Below are positions 45,652 to 57,868 of a DNA stretch of 64,000 nucleotides, piece after piece; the first letter of the stretch is position 1, and every line of letters begins with the position of its first letter. The notes below the pieces were generated by a model, which was not told where the DNA came from, ran no database searches, and saw only the letters and a list, made by a program, of their open reading frames with translations. The position numbers were made by a program, and so were the translations under genes. This DNA is from Dissophora ornata (lineage: Eukaryota > Mortierellomycota > Mortierellomycetes > Mortierellales > Mortierellaceae), in contig MU616612.1 of assembly GCA_025201705.1 (NCBI GenBank), positions 1 through 64,000 of the forward strand, written 5' to 3'.

Positions 45652-48600
45652 CTAGAAGACTCTGTTGATCCAGTGGCGGAGGTCAGTCCGAGATCCTTCT
45701 TTCCTCCACTCTCGAGATCAAACTCTGACAGGAACTGTTGTTTATTTAAAAGAGAACAGAGAAGAATGTCAGTAGCTGAAATATCAATATTGATCACGAC
45801 GAATGCCTTGAGTAGCACTTGTACAGAATGTTACCTTATCGACTTCATCAAGCAAATCGTCTTCTTCGCCTTCTTCATCCTCATCCTCATCCTCGTCTTC
45901 TTCGTCTTCGTCCTCACCCCGACCAGCACTCTTCTCTCCATCATCGGAGGAATTGGCGGTCTCCCCAGACTTGATCTTTGAATCACCATCTGCCGATGTC
46001 TTCTCAGTAAGTGATGATGAGGAGGCACCGCCCGGAAGAGTAGCAGAGCTGGGTGTAGCTGGGGTGGATGGTTTCGTCCGACCGCGGCCCTGGATGCCGC
46101 CTGCAATACTGCCTGCAAGCCTTCGTCCCTCAGACAATAGCGAGTCAAAGACCTCCCTAGCGAAGAGACCGCGCTGGCGATCGATGGGCTCCAGCAGCTT
46201 GAATGAGTTGGCGAATCCTGAATCAAAGAACTTCTCCAACGTCTCGTCAGCCAAAACCACCATGCGAAAACTTGGAAGCGACATTTGAATCTCCGGTTCC
46301 TCATTCTCACTGGTTGACTTTCGTTTTGTCGATGACTCTTCAGCCTTCTCCTCACCATCCGTGGTTTCCTTCTCATCACCTTCTGACGCACCTTCTTTCT
46401 TTGCCGCTGCATCTTCATCCGCATCTGGCTCCTTTGATTCGGCCTCTTTTGGGGTCTTATCAACCTTCTCTGCAAACTCGAACGCGTTGCGGATAAAGTT
46501 CGAAATGGATCCAAGATAGGAATCGCCATCGTCAAACCGGTAGATGAACAGCAGACTCTCAGACATACCCAAGATTTCATCCCGGCTCAGCGTTCCGTTT
46601 TTGTCCAAGTCATGCATGTCGAAGAAAAGTTCCATGCGCGTCATCAGATCGCCATTGATGATGTCGTCCAGCCCCGTCGTGACCTGTTGAAGGGATAGCA
46701 AGCCCGTGCCGTTCTGGTCGAACCTCTCGAAGAGTCGAGAGATGAAGTGTCTACCCACTATCCGACGGCGTTCTCGGGTAGTGGATGTCGTAGAATTGGA
46801 GCCACGTCTGCGATGTTTTGGAGGACCGCCTGTAGCCATAACGTCATCATCTCCCTGGTCATCTTCGACCTGAGCCCAGTGCGCTATACTTCCCAAGAAT
46901 GACACAAACGTAGTAGCATCCAAGGCCCTGGCCTCTCCTTGCTTGTGCGTCTGTGTGCGGCCGTAGAACAGAGCGGAATAGAATCTATCGTACATAACGC
47001 CCATTTCATCCTTGGAGAACTTTCCTGGATTGATATTCCGGAGCTGACTGCGCTTGGTGAAGCTTCCAATGTGGTGCACGACTTTAAGCTGGTTTTTCCT
47101 TCTCAGCTCCGCGACACGTTCTGGAGTGACAGACTCGAATTCTTTGTACGCCACCAGCATCAACTCATTGAACTTCGTCAATGCACGCACCTTGGGATTC
47201 GTGCTTTTGGGGAATGCCGACTGATCCAGGGTACCGAAGTACTTTTTCAAGACGTCCATGAATGCTCCATCGTCTCTGGATGCCAGCAGCTCGTCACCAT
47301 TCACCTTCAAAATAGCTATTTAGAGTGGCGGTAGATGCTGAATATAAGTAGACAGAACTTGATCCTTCCTCTCTTTAAAATTATAAAATGATCCTGGAGA
47401 AACAACCTACCCAAGCTGACCTGGAAAAGCACCTTTGGTCCTTCAAAAAAGAAGCAATCCAGGACTCTGAAGGCGTAAATGAGCGGCATCGAGTTGATAA
47501 AGAGACTCAAGAACCATGGAAGACAAGCAACGGAGAGCTCGACATCAACCTTCTTGAGATGTTTGTGCAGAATAGGCATGGTCTCTTCCAGCAATTGCTC
47601 GAGAATTGTCTGGTCCAATGATGCACCGTACATGGACGTGCTATAGTATCCTGGCAAGAGCCGGTCGCACAACACGTTCAGCGTCCAGAAAGCCTGCTCC
47701 TCGCTCTGAAAGCTATAGTACAAGACAAATACTTTCTTAGTAAGAAGACCGTCTAATATTGAAATATAGTATTGGCGCTGAAACGAAACTTACATCAGAA
47801 TTGCACTTGTAACAATGTTCATCGCTTGGCAGTAACCAAGGTCAGGATTCTTCCATGCATATGCACTCAACACATTTCGAAGACGATTGATGCCTTGGTT
47901 AGCTTGGTATGCTTCGTACTCTGGCAATGATCTACGGACGGATGAAGAGTGGAAAAAATATAAGTTCGATGACACCAATGAAGAGTAACACGTCGCTCCA
48001 ATACATCCACTGGAGATGATCAGACACCAACCTGTTCAAGTCCTTTTCAATTTCCTCCAGCGACAGCGACATTTTGCCTTCGTTGTCTTTTAATAGTTTG
48101 GTATATTCTCCAGGGTTCATCGAACGGAGATAGAGCGATCCGCAGCACGCCTCCCAGATCTCTCCACGAAGTTTGTTGGGAAGGCCAACGCGGATAAGTT
48201 TGGGGAATGTGGCAACCTTTGTCATCGTCAGATTTCTTCCATTGTCCTTGAAGTACTGAAGCCAAAGTTTTGTTTTGCTCTTATTCTTCAACCTGAGCGC
48301 ATAAAAAGCAAGTAGAAAAAACGTAAGTAATAGCTATCTAGCAATTTAAACGTTAGCATCCAAGCACGCCATAAGGTCTACTTCTTACTTTTTGGGGTCT
48401 CCTGGGAATTCAAAGATCCATCCGAGTCCAGAGTCCTTATCCGCAACATCAGCTCTGTCTGCCAGGAGCGCCTCCGAGAAACAAGTCGCAAGGAATGGCT
48501 TTAATGATCGCATGGCTCTCACTTGAAGCTTCAGATTGGTCTTGAGTGTGCTGCAAAACTTTTCACATTGGGTCCTGGGTCCGTTGAGGCGGAAGACGAT

Positions 48601-50277
48601 CCTCATCTGATGCCAGGTCAGAATATTTAGCGCATACATGGCGGAACGCGAGTTCATCCTCTCTACACGTCGGATCGTGTACAGAGGCAGTGCCAAGACG
48701 CTAGGGTTGACATCCGTGCAAACAAAGCATAGGAAGGATTCTGACATGTAAAGTCGTCCGTGATACATATCGGTCTTGTCGCCTTGGACCATGGTGGCAC
48801 TTGATTCTTCCATGAGGTGCTCCGATGCTGGCAGGTTGAATTGTTGTTGAAACTGGCTGTCTCTCTTCTGCTCCTCGAGACCGAGTCTTAAAGGTCGAGT
48901 TGTCGGTGCTGGCGAGAAAGAGGAGTCGCTGCCATCCAGGCTGTCGACATCCACAGAAAACACATCCTTGACGCTATCTGCGTCGTCACCGTTGGACATG
49001 CCGGGCGCGTGTTCCAATGCTGTATTCCTCAGCAGGCGCTCCATGGTCAACGTCGTCAATTGCACCAACATGTCATACGTTTCATCTCGATGAAAGAGAT
49101 TGGAAAAGAAATACTGCGCAATGTCAGTACACTCATAGGTTTTTACCCGCTTGTTGCCAACTCGATCAAAACATGTCTGCTAAAACCCCTACCTCCTGTC
49201 CGTCCTTCATCACCACGCGAATTGCATCAGCAAAGACCCCACGTTTGCTCTTTTCCTTCTGAAGATCGCCAATGTCTTTCAGCTCCAAAAAGATCTTGGT
49301 CTCCATACCGAGCATAAACGAATAAAAGCACAGATAGTTTTCGGAAATGTACATCCAGCCTTGGTTCATCATCTTGCCGTGATATGAGCATGAATAGTAG
49401 CTGACAAGTCGCTCTGAGGGCAGAACATTAAATGTTTGGCGAAAGGCACGAGAGGCGCTCCTGACCTTCTCATCCGAAGTAATATCGTCAGTTCCCTTAT
49501 CTAAACCCACAGTTGAAAAAAAAAATTGCCGTCAGCGATCGCCTTTTCCGTGAATACAAAGATGCATGCACACTGCCACTGTCAATACAATCGAGGCCCT
49601 ACCTGCTCGTGTCACAAGCGAGCGGATCTTTGTCAAGACCCACTCTTCCTTTTCCTGAGCATCATCCAGGGCTTGTAATTTGTCCACAAAGTTTTCTACG
49701 TTGAGGAAAAGGTGGCCGGCGATTCAGTGTGACAATTAGTGGTGGGATCACATATGACATATATAGCAAAGAGAAACTGAGGGCCTGCATTGGTCATCCG
49801 CAGCACTGTTTGACAGCGTTTACCTTGTACCCAGCTCCAGGCATGATCGATGCTCTTCTGTGTCTCTGCCCCGGCAATCATCAATGCTTGAGCATTGACC
49901 TGTCGCCGAAATAAGATCCGGAACGGCGCCTGCTTGGTGTCAAAGCTGCACGAATCGCAGCACGGAGAAAGGATTCTTGAATAAGTGTCATGTCTTTACA
50001 TTGCTTGAGATATGTCCAAGCCAATTGACCTCAACACTACAACTTTACATAACAGGACCCATTGACAATCGTACAGACGTAACTGTCGCTTGAATACTCA
50101 AACTTACACATTCTGGATAGTGCCCAAAAACGAGTTCAAAAACTGGCTCTTGGAAGCCTTTGTGCGCTGAAGCACAAAGTTTTCTGTAGACTGGACGGTG
50201 TCGAAGAGAGGGTTGTGTTGATCACAGGGTGTTGGCAGAATAAAGACATTCTGCGGCGGCTTCAGATGGTACGCCAT
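45652..50277 (-). CDS. MDR1: RabGAP with two GRAM domains, TBC domain and EF-hands (Gyp2/Mdr1, TBC1D8/9 type)
   Basis: Accelerates GTP hydrolysis by Rab/Ypt GTPases in membrane traffic. The ATG is at 50277 ([20 protein letters not shown]) and the last exon ([17 protein letters not shown]...) ends at 45652, with many exons between. Domains in order start with two GRAM domains ([20 protein letters not shown] and [14 protein letters not shown] with [13 protein letters not shown]). The TBC domain begins [20 protein letters not shown]. Its two catalytic fingers are visible: IEKDLNR (I-x-x-D-x-x-R) and GYCQAMN (Y-x-Q). C-terminal EF-hands follow: a canonical loop [12 protein letters not shown] and a degenerate one before it ([13 protein letters not shown], Gln in place of Glu). 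The tail is rich in acidic residues (45850-45930 region). The domain order matches fungal Gyp2/Mdr1 and animal TBC1D8/9. Confidence 0.93.
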
Positions 50278-50283
50278 GGTTCA

Positions 50284-50322
50284 GCGATGGGATGCAGTGA
50301 TGGGATGCAGCGATGGGATGTG
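50284..50322 (+). repeat. Three tandem 13-bp repeats in the RabGAP leader
   Basis: GCGATGGGATGCA, GTGATGGGATGCA and GCGATGGGATGTG follow each other exactly, beginning 7 bases upstream of the RabGAP start codon (minus strand). On the sense strand the unit reads TGCATCCCATCGC. Part of the 5' leader; possible regulatory repeat. Confidence 0.75.
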
Positions 50323-50729
50323 AAGTGATGTGAAGTGTGCGTTCTATTTATATGAAATACGTCGCGTCCCGCACTTTATATCTCTTGCAACAGCCCGTAG
50401 ACGGAATGAAAAAGAAGGATGGGAAAATACGCACGGAGGGAAATGGAAGGAGAGATGCTGACCGCTAGAGCGTCAGGGATGAGTGTGGGAGGATGTCGCA
50501 AAGGGAACGGGGAAGAAGGAGGGGAGAGGATGTATGGTTGAAGCAAGGGAATGGCGAGCGAGAAACTCGTCGGACCCACCACTGCCGCAATGGCAGACAG
50601 TCACTATCCGACCATGGCGTCGAAAGCGGAACGTGGGGAACAGACTGTGGGACGAGAGCCTGGACAGAAAATTATTATTACCACGCTTCCAAGCGAGAGA
50701 GCTGCTGGGTGATAGCCTTCAATACTGCC

Positions 50730-51005
50730 ATAGCCTGAGGCAACCCCTGATTAAAGATCGACCTCTCAAAAGTCTTTGTAAGCGCATGAAAGTCCTGTGC
50801 GAAGAATTGCCTACGACACTTATTTATGAATCACAGCAGATTGATCTCAACCTCATCGACAAAGATAAACGAGGAGTAGTACGCCAGCTTGCGGGCGTCT
50901 TCGAGACATTGGAACCGTGAATGAGGCGCTGCTTGCTTGCCAGGAGATCTTTCATCTGTCGCTTCTCGCTCTACTACTTCGGGGAGAGAACGGTATCCGA
51001 AAGCC
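50730..51005 (+). pseudogene. Short coding-like fragment with a probable frameshift
   Basis: One plus-strand frame reads LCEELPTTLIYESQQIDLNL, continues IDKDKRGVVRQLAGVFETLEP and stops with TGA at 50918-50920. In another frame the sequence continues VNEALLACQEIFHLSLLALL and RGENGIRKP. Both have protein-like composition, so a one-base change near 50915 could join them. I do not recognise the family. It might be a gene relic, an unrecognised exon pair or chance. Confidence 0.25.
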
Positions 51006-51644
51006 CCCCCCCTCGAAGGAGAGAGTCAGACCCTAGGACCCTTGGGAGTCTTGACGTTGACAATGCGCGAGGCTGCCATGGACGATGACAACTGCGTGCA
51101 GAACACAGTTTCCAGGAGCACTTATTAAAACAAATACAAAACGTAGCTGTTTTGCTTTTATAGCAGGTTACCACGGTAATAAGACTCGGCAAGATGAAGG
51201 TATGTCTAGTATATGGTCTAAACGGAGAGTAAAACTGTCGGTAGCCTTGGAGATTCATATCCTGACATGGCGTTTACCCCTTCAGACTTTGAGTGCAATT
51301 CCAAGGTAATGATAGCCTCTTGGCCGATGTTGATGCTGGGAAAACGCCTCTTCATGCGAACCCCAGTGGTCTCGGTCATAGCGGGTTTTTTTGCATATAG
51401 ATCGTATACCATAGAATATGTGCCAAACTTGGAGGATATTTCCTTGCCATTGGATCTTCGTTATGCAGTAATACGAAGGTCGAGTTGCTGCTGCTGTGCG
51501 AGGATGTTTTGAGAAACACGACCGAAGGAGGATGTTCTCCATCCCATGGGAGACCAACTAGTCACGTGGTATAAACCTGGTTGAAAGTGCATTGCATCGC
51601 TTTGATTCCATCAACCATTCCTTCAACGTCGTGATCGCACTGCA

Positions 51645-53241
51645 ATGAGACCTGATCCACATAAGCAGGCAGCGTCCAGGAAATACCACAGTAAGGTCAG
51701 GAGTCGTGGGGGCGGTGCTGCAGGAGCTACAGCTGACTCAACCCCGGACACCACAGGTCAACGTGGTGGAAGGGGTGGCGGTAGGGGAGGCAGTAGAGGA
51801 GGACGAGGAGGACGTGGAGGGTATAGAGGTAGAAATAATGAGGGCGATCAGGATGGCGATGAGGCCGAGGGTGGTGAGGAGGATGGAGGTAATAGTATGG
51901 AAAATGCTTCTGTTTCTCCTTTTCAATTCCTCGCGCCATGGATGTTTCCTGATATCTGACAAGAACACGCCGATTTTCGCATGACTTCTTCTTAGCACCA
52001 AGGAAGAGTTATGCACGGCGTAAGATCACTAGCAACGCCGATCGATACACCGAGCGGGAAGAAGAAGGTAGCCAAGCGGTACAAAGACACTCTGGACAAA
52101 TGCTGACATGACAAGAGAGGAGGTCACTAAAACATGAACATGAATTCTTTAGTCACTGAGGCAGAGGAACTTGACCAAGGCATTGATCGCCAGACAATCG
52201 CGTTTCGAGAATTGTTGAAGGATTCTGGTAAGGATCCAAGCAGCTGCTAAGTGTATCATGGAACCATGCGGTATGATGGTGCTACTAATCAGGACTCTAT
52301 CTTGCATCTTAGATCAAAAAAAGTCGTTTGATCCAGCAGCGTATTTCCGCTTCAAATCAGAAAAGGAGGTCGAAACACAAGACCCTATGGAGGAGTCACA
52401 GCAGGCACGGAAGTTACTCGAAATCCGACTGGACGGAATTGAGAAGGCATTGATGATATTGTCGGTCAAGGATCGATTATATCTTCGGGATTCTGATGTT
52501 AAAGCTGTAGGTCATCCCTGAAAGAAATTATAGAGATTGCACTCCTAAGGATGTCTGTTGGACAGACATTAATCCTACGTTCTGCCACTTGTTTGTCCAA
52601 ATTTAGCTGGATCGTGACATGGTTGGAAAGGTGTCTTTGTCTACAGGAAAGCCGATTGTCCCGAAGCTTGTGCGAGGCCAAGCGGCAACGGACATTCTGA
52701 TCAAGGCCCCGACAATTGCGGCAGGGAACGCACCCTCGCCAGCAAACTCTTTCCCAGGTTACAGCAGAGCTGTATCGGGATCGTTGGATGTGGCTAAACA
52801 AGGTAATTGGGCACACGCGGACAGCGACGGCTATTGTTAGCCATGCAAACATTCACAACGCATCAAACGCTTTGGAATACCCCTGCTATCAAAAGTATAT
52901 TCTGACCAATTTTAATTCTGGGGTGTGCAGCTTCCATCGACGACGACCTTGACGAGTTGCTCGATATCACCAAGACCTACGGCCGAGCACGGCCCTCTAC
53001 TGTTGTCAAAACACAGGTCTCATCGTCAGCCACGTCAGTGGTGTCTCAGAGCATTCCACGGCCACCCGAATCCACTTCTGGTGGGTCAAAGATGCGTTTG
53101 GCACCACTTTTTAAAGGGACAAAGGCCGCTGACGCGTCAGGAACGTCCGCACCAAAAGGTCTCCCGCCTCTGAAGAAAGGCCCACCCCGCTCTGCAGGAA
53201 AAAAGGACGAAGAATGGCTAGATTCCGTCCTAGGGATCTAG
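51645..53241 (+). CDS. AVEN: AVEN homologue (RGG-rich cell-death and checkpoint regulator)
   Basis: Six exons (51645-51888, 51996-52067, 52153-52227, 52313-52506, 52607-52802, 52931-53241) give 363 aa; human AVEN is 362. The N-terminus is Arg/Gly-rich (residues 23-66: RGGGAAGA, GQRGGRGGGRGGSRGGRGG), as in human. After an acidic stretch the AVEN core appears across introns. RRKITSNADRYTEREEE matches human KRKIVSNWDRYQDIEKE, FRELLKDSGDQKKSFDP parallels FSVLLSSAGDSFSQ, and AYFRFKSEKE matches QFRFAEEKEW. Near the end DDDLDELLDI parallels ELDLLLNLD, and the C-terminus EEWLDSVLGI matches EDWLDSMIS. Animal AVEN is anti-apoptotic, binds RNA through RGG motifs and activates ATM/ATR; the fungal function is unknown. 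Branch-point sequences (CTAAC/CTAAT-like) precede the acceptors. Confidence 0.8.
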
Positions 53242-53964
53242 TTTGTTTGTAGAAAGATTAAAATGCGAATGCAATCTCGTAAAAATAGTGTGTGGACACA
53301 AAATCGAGAGCTACGCCTCTTTGGGCCTTTTTGAACGCGAAAACGAAGACCTCGCACGCACGCGATGCTGAGGGCATCATCCATACATGCTCCGTGTCTT
53401 TGCTTGTTTCCCTCTCTCTTCTCATTATGTGTCTCCTGTATGTCTCTCCCTTGTCTCTCTGTCTAACTGTTCCTGTCGAGACAACAAACATTAAATCATG
53501 GTCTGTACTATGTGGCTATGCAACAACTCAGAATGTGTATGAGCCCCGTCGGATGAGTTGCGCGAACCGCCTCCTCCCTGGAAACGATCAACTTTATCCC
53601 GGGCACAGCCGCATGAGTCCCACCTGGTAGAAAGCCATGACCCCGTGCAAAATCTATACACCCTGCCCCGCCCCCTTGCTGGGTCAACAGGACAACAACT
53701 TTCTGAGGAGTTGATGAATTAAAACAGTTAAGAATAGCACCTGCATATTGTCAATTGCCGAAGAGTGTGAGAGAGTGGCGAAGATCCCTACCCCTTGGAT
53801 CCTTTTTGAAGACACCAGTTTTTTGTTTTTTTTTCTCTCGTCCGACGTTTTGTCCCCCACAATCTCTGTTTCCCCCTGAGAGTACAAAAAGGAATGCATT
53901 CTTCTTGTTCCTCATTGCCATCCACTTACTCATTCTCGATTTCAACCTCACACTTCCTCTCCCT
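53242..53964. other. Intergenic region between AVEN and the kinase gene
   Basis: AVEN 3' flank and kinase promoter/leader; CT-rich leader from about 53810 to 53960, including a T-run. An in-frame stretch from 53755 lacks an ATG until 53965, so I start the kinase there. Confidence 0.4.
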
Positions 53965-56900
53965 ATGTCCACAACATCGCTCAGCAGACGATCTGGTATC
54001 CGTGGGTCTTCCAGAGCGCCAAAAAAAATCAACTTCCATGCCCTTCCTCGTCCAAAGCATCCGACTACCCTGGATGTGGCTGACGAGTACGCGAGTACAA
54101 CCGACCCCTCTGGAAGCTCCCCCTCCTTGAACTCTGAACACCGCTTGTCCGAAGAGGCGCGTGAGGAGAGGGAGTACGAGGAGGATACAAAAATTATAGG
54201 AGAGGATGAACAAGATATCCACACTCGACTCCTTTCCGATCCCTTTTCTCGAGAGTACAGGCCTAGCTTCGACTCTTTAATCGCGCAAAGTGGAGGCAGC
54301 AGCAGCAGAAACGCGATCCCCCACAGCGTGGACTCTGCTAGTATGAAGGGCTCGTCCCCACCTCTGTTGCGTAGCAAGTCCCGACCAAGCAGTTCGAATT
54401 CCGGTTCTCGTTCCTCCGATCCTCCTCAGCACCACCCACAACAACACCAGGCCCCCTTGCAGTTAGACCTTCAACATTTCCCTACACCGCCAACGCACCA
54501 ACACAACCTACCGGCCTCTCGACGTGGCGTTGGAAACATTACGATACCTCCTCGCAAGGAGTCAATCGAATCATATGTGCAACATGACACACACACCTTA
54601 GCACATTCCACGTCAAGGTCGCGCAAGGACGAGAATGCGGGAGGGACCATCTCTCGCATAGAGGAATACCTTCAGTTCCTCGATGATGATGATGATGATG
54701 ATGATGATGAAGCCGAGGACGAGGACGAAGAGGCATACGAAACACCAGATAATTACAGTGAAGCCGATAATCAAGAGCCCCTAGAGAGTAGGATCCAGCG
54801 GTACTCTTGGTGGTTTGACCGTGAAAATTTCTATAATCAAAGCGTGCACGATCTAAGTCAAGAGCATCTACAGTACCTGAAGGAGCACAGCCAATATCAG
54901 CTGCATGACAACCAGTGTGAACGCAACCCCTCCTCTCCAACAACACCAATCTTCTTTCTGGACTCACCAAGGACGCCAAGGACCCCTACAGCAAAATTCA
55001 ATCGGAGGGAACAGGTGCCAACGAGTAATAGAGCTGTAAGACACTTCAACCCCCATATTGAAACACAGGAGACGTTGAAACGAGAGCGCACTCGAATTCT
55101 ACAACGGGCGGTTGTGAGCACTTTCCGGCAGATTGATTGGGATGACATCTCGAACATAAAGCCGCTCAAGAAGGGCGGTTTTGGCGAGATCCATGCCGCT
55201 GAATGGTCTCGACTTCAGGTTGTGCTCAAGAGGGCATTACTGGAAGAGAGTAAAGGAGTTGAACAATTTGACCAAGAGGTAACTGAATAGTAGCAGCCCA
55301 TCCAACTCTGGTCAGGAAGCTGTGCCCCACATCACTCATCAATTTTCTTCCTACCTCAAATAACTTTATCTTCGCAGCTGGAGATCCTGAAGCGAGTCCA
55401 CGACTACGACTTTATCGTGCCTTTCTATGGTGTGACAGTTGACCCTCGTACAAATGTCCGATGTATAGTCATGAAGCACTGTGCAAACGGCAACCTCAGT
55501 TCCTTCCTGCAGATGAACCACGAAACTCTGACCTGGCCAGAACGGTACCGTCTCTCGATTGAGATCACCAAGGGACTCGAGTTCCTTCACAAGTCAGGAT
55601 TCCACCACAGAGATCTCCATAGTGGCAATATTCTGCTGGACGACAAAAGAACTGCCATGATCTGCGACTTTGGTCTGAGTCGATCCTCAAGCAAAGAAAA
55701 AACCAACGATTTGAGCGCCGTCGTGGGCGTGGCCTCTTTCATGGCGCCTGAGCGTTTCCCTTCAATTAGGCCCATCTACTCGGCCGCCTGTGATGTTTAC
55801 AGTCTCGGTGTTATTTTTTGGCACATATCGTCGGGAAGGATCCCCTTCGTGGAGCGTTTGCGAGATCCGTCGCTCCTGAATCAACTGATGAGTGGTACTC
55901 GTGAAGAGATTGCACCGGGCACGCCACAGGAATACACAGATTTGCTTGTCAAGTGCTGGGATGTCAACCCTGCCAAGCGACTCAAAATCGAAGTGATTAT
56001 CGCGATCTTGCAGACGCTCATGGCTAGGCCTTCAGAGCCTGTGCATCAAATGCCGCCAGGGTTCGTGGTGCCGAGCAACACGACATCCGGGGCACTGCCC
56101 ATGCCTCCAGAACTGGAATCGAAAATGGCGAGTCTGGAGAGGGCATCCAACGCATTGAACAAGATGGTGTTTGATATCAAGAATCCATCCATGAAGGAGA
56201 CTGTGAACTACATCGAACGTAAGTTAAAATCTGTCTTTTTGTCGCCTCCACCTTGTGTGTGTTTCAAATAGCTGGATATGGCCTCTAATCTGACTCCGCC
56301 CATAATAATTAGGCGCACGCGCGTCTTTCAGAGACCAGAAGTCGCTTCCGAAGCCATATTCACCCACGAATCTACCAAAGACACCAATTTACCTCTGTCC
56401 TCTCGTCGGTGACATCGCTGCACTCCACTACTATCTTAATTACCACAGACCCTATAATCCCATCAATGAGTCCAGCGAACTGACAGGCGACACAGCGTTG
56501 CACTTGGCTTGTTTATTCCTTGAGTCTCCCCTGGACACAATCAAGGTCCTGGTCGAACTCGGAGCCGACATTAATCTCGAAAACCTGCAGGGCTATACCC
56601 CTATCATGATCTTGGTCTCTTCCAACACTCAGGACTGCTACGAAGCGCTCAAGTACTTTGTAGTGCGCGGGGCCCGTATCCCAGCTTACATTCGAAACCC
56701 GATCACGCCTCTGAACAGTGCCCAGATCTACGCGCAGAATGTTGTCAACGAGTCCATTGAGTTGCATTTAAACGACTCGGTTGCTGATGACCTGAAACAC
56801 CCGCGTGTCCGTACTGATGCACCATCCTTGAATAAGAAGCTTATCGCCCAGAGGGGCGACAGTCGAAAAGCAGGCCCCTTGTTTTCCAAGGGCCGTCCGC

Positions 56901-57622
56901 TGATCCACGTCGTGGCTGCAATGCAAGAGGACTACCGGATCCTGGACTGCCTTTGCGACGCAGGGCTTGACCCTGCCATCTCCTTTGGTGGTGAGACGGC
57001 TCTGGTCGTTGCCGCTGCGCATTTGAGGATCAAGAACATGGAGTGGCTGCTGAACAACGACTTGGATATCAGCACTGAAGCCAGTGTCCGCAGAGCCATT
57101 CAAGTGGTCTGGACGCTCCATGCATCTGCACTCTCTTCCTACGACAACAGTCCAAGCAGTAGCAATCGGCTGAAGTCAAAGGCATTCCTGGAGGACATCC
57201 GTGATCTGCGGAAATATTCATGGGCAGGAGTCGCCTACAAGGATACTGATCAACTCAGCAAAGATATGGTCATCCCTGTCTTGAAGCTGCTTGAACAGTG
57301 GACGGGCAACCAACGTATTGCCGCGAGAAGAGAAGTTGCCATCAAGCTGAAGCTCATCCATGGCATTAATTGGCAAGAACCCACTTCATTGAGTCCCCGC
57401 CCGGTGTCACCCGCCACCGGCAATGCAAATACCAGCGTCAGCAACGGCAACGGCACTAATACCCAAGGAAATATACCTTGCATGCCACCAATACCCCCGC
57501 CGCAGTCCTTGCCTCGCAGTACTCCGAATAATAACGGAGCGTCCCGCCTCTCACATAGAAAGAGTCAGCGCCATTTGATAGATCAAGTCTTGAGTAACAA
57601 GGCCATGGTCCGATTACAGTGA
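53965..57622 (+). CDS. Protein kinase (TKL-like) with C-terminal ankyrin repeats
   Basis: Three exons (53965-55278, 55378-56218, 56313-57622) give 1154 aa. The N-terminal about 380 residues are Ser/Arg/Gln-rich, with an Asp run (DDDDDDDDD) and further acidic residues at 54680-54750. The kinase domain spans about residues 395-655. It shows a Gly loop KKGGFGEIHAAEW, an ATP-binding Lys in QVVLKRAL, catalytic HRDLHSGNILLDD, CDFGLSR and the APE-like MAPERFPS, so it should be active. HRDLHSGNI is typical of the TKL/Raf-like kinases expanded in Mucoromycota and Glomeromycota. Ankyrin repeats follow at about residues 776-960 (TGDTALHLACLFLESP, VELGADINLENLQGYTPI, FGGETALVVAAAHL). An intron in the kinase core removes an in-frame stop at 55288-55290. 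Partner and pathway unknown. Confidence 0.88.
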
Positions 57623-57868
57623 TCATCTCTTGCCAAAATAAAAATAAAACAATGTACACCAACCAAAACACATGAAAGTATGAAGTGGTCTATCATCCAA
57701 ATGCTTTATTAGAGTGACCCTCGCACCCATGGGCTCTCGTGTTGTAGTCTATCCGAGAATTTTTTTGTTAAAAGTACATGCGAAATGCAAAAAAAAAAAG
57801 AGTGTGTATGTGTGTGTGTAATAATACGGCGACGGCGTTGATATGAAAAAGAACATCAGTACGTTTCT

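Larger units (their letters stand above)
50278..51644. other. Intergenic region between RabGAP and AVEN starts
   Basis: About 1.4 kb with two divergent promoters. It also holds a coding-like fragment on the plus strand at about 50730-51005, listed separately, and C-runs near 51008. Otherwise nothing recognised. Confidence 0.4.
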
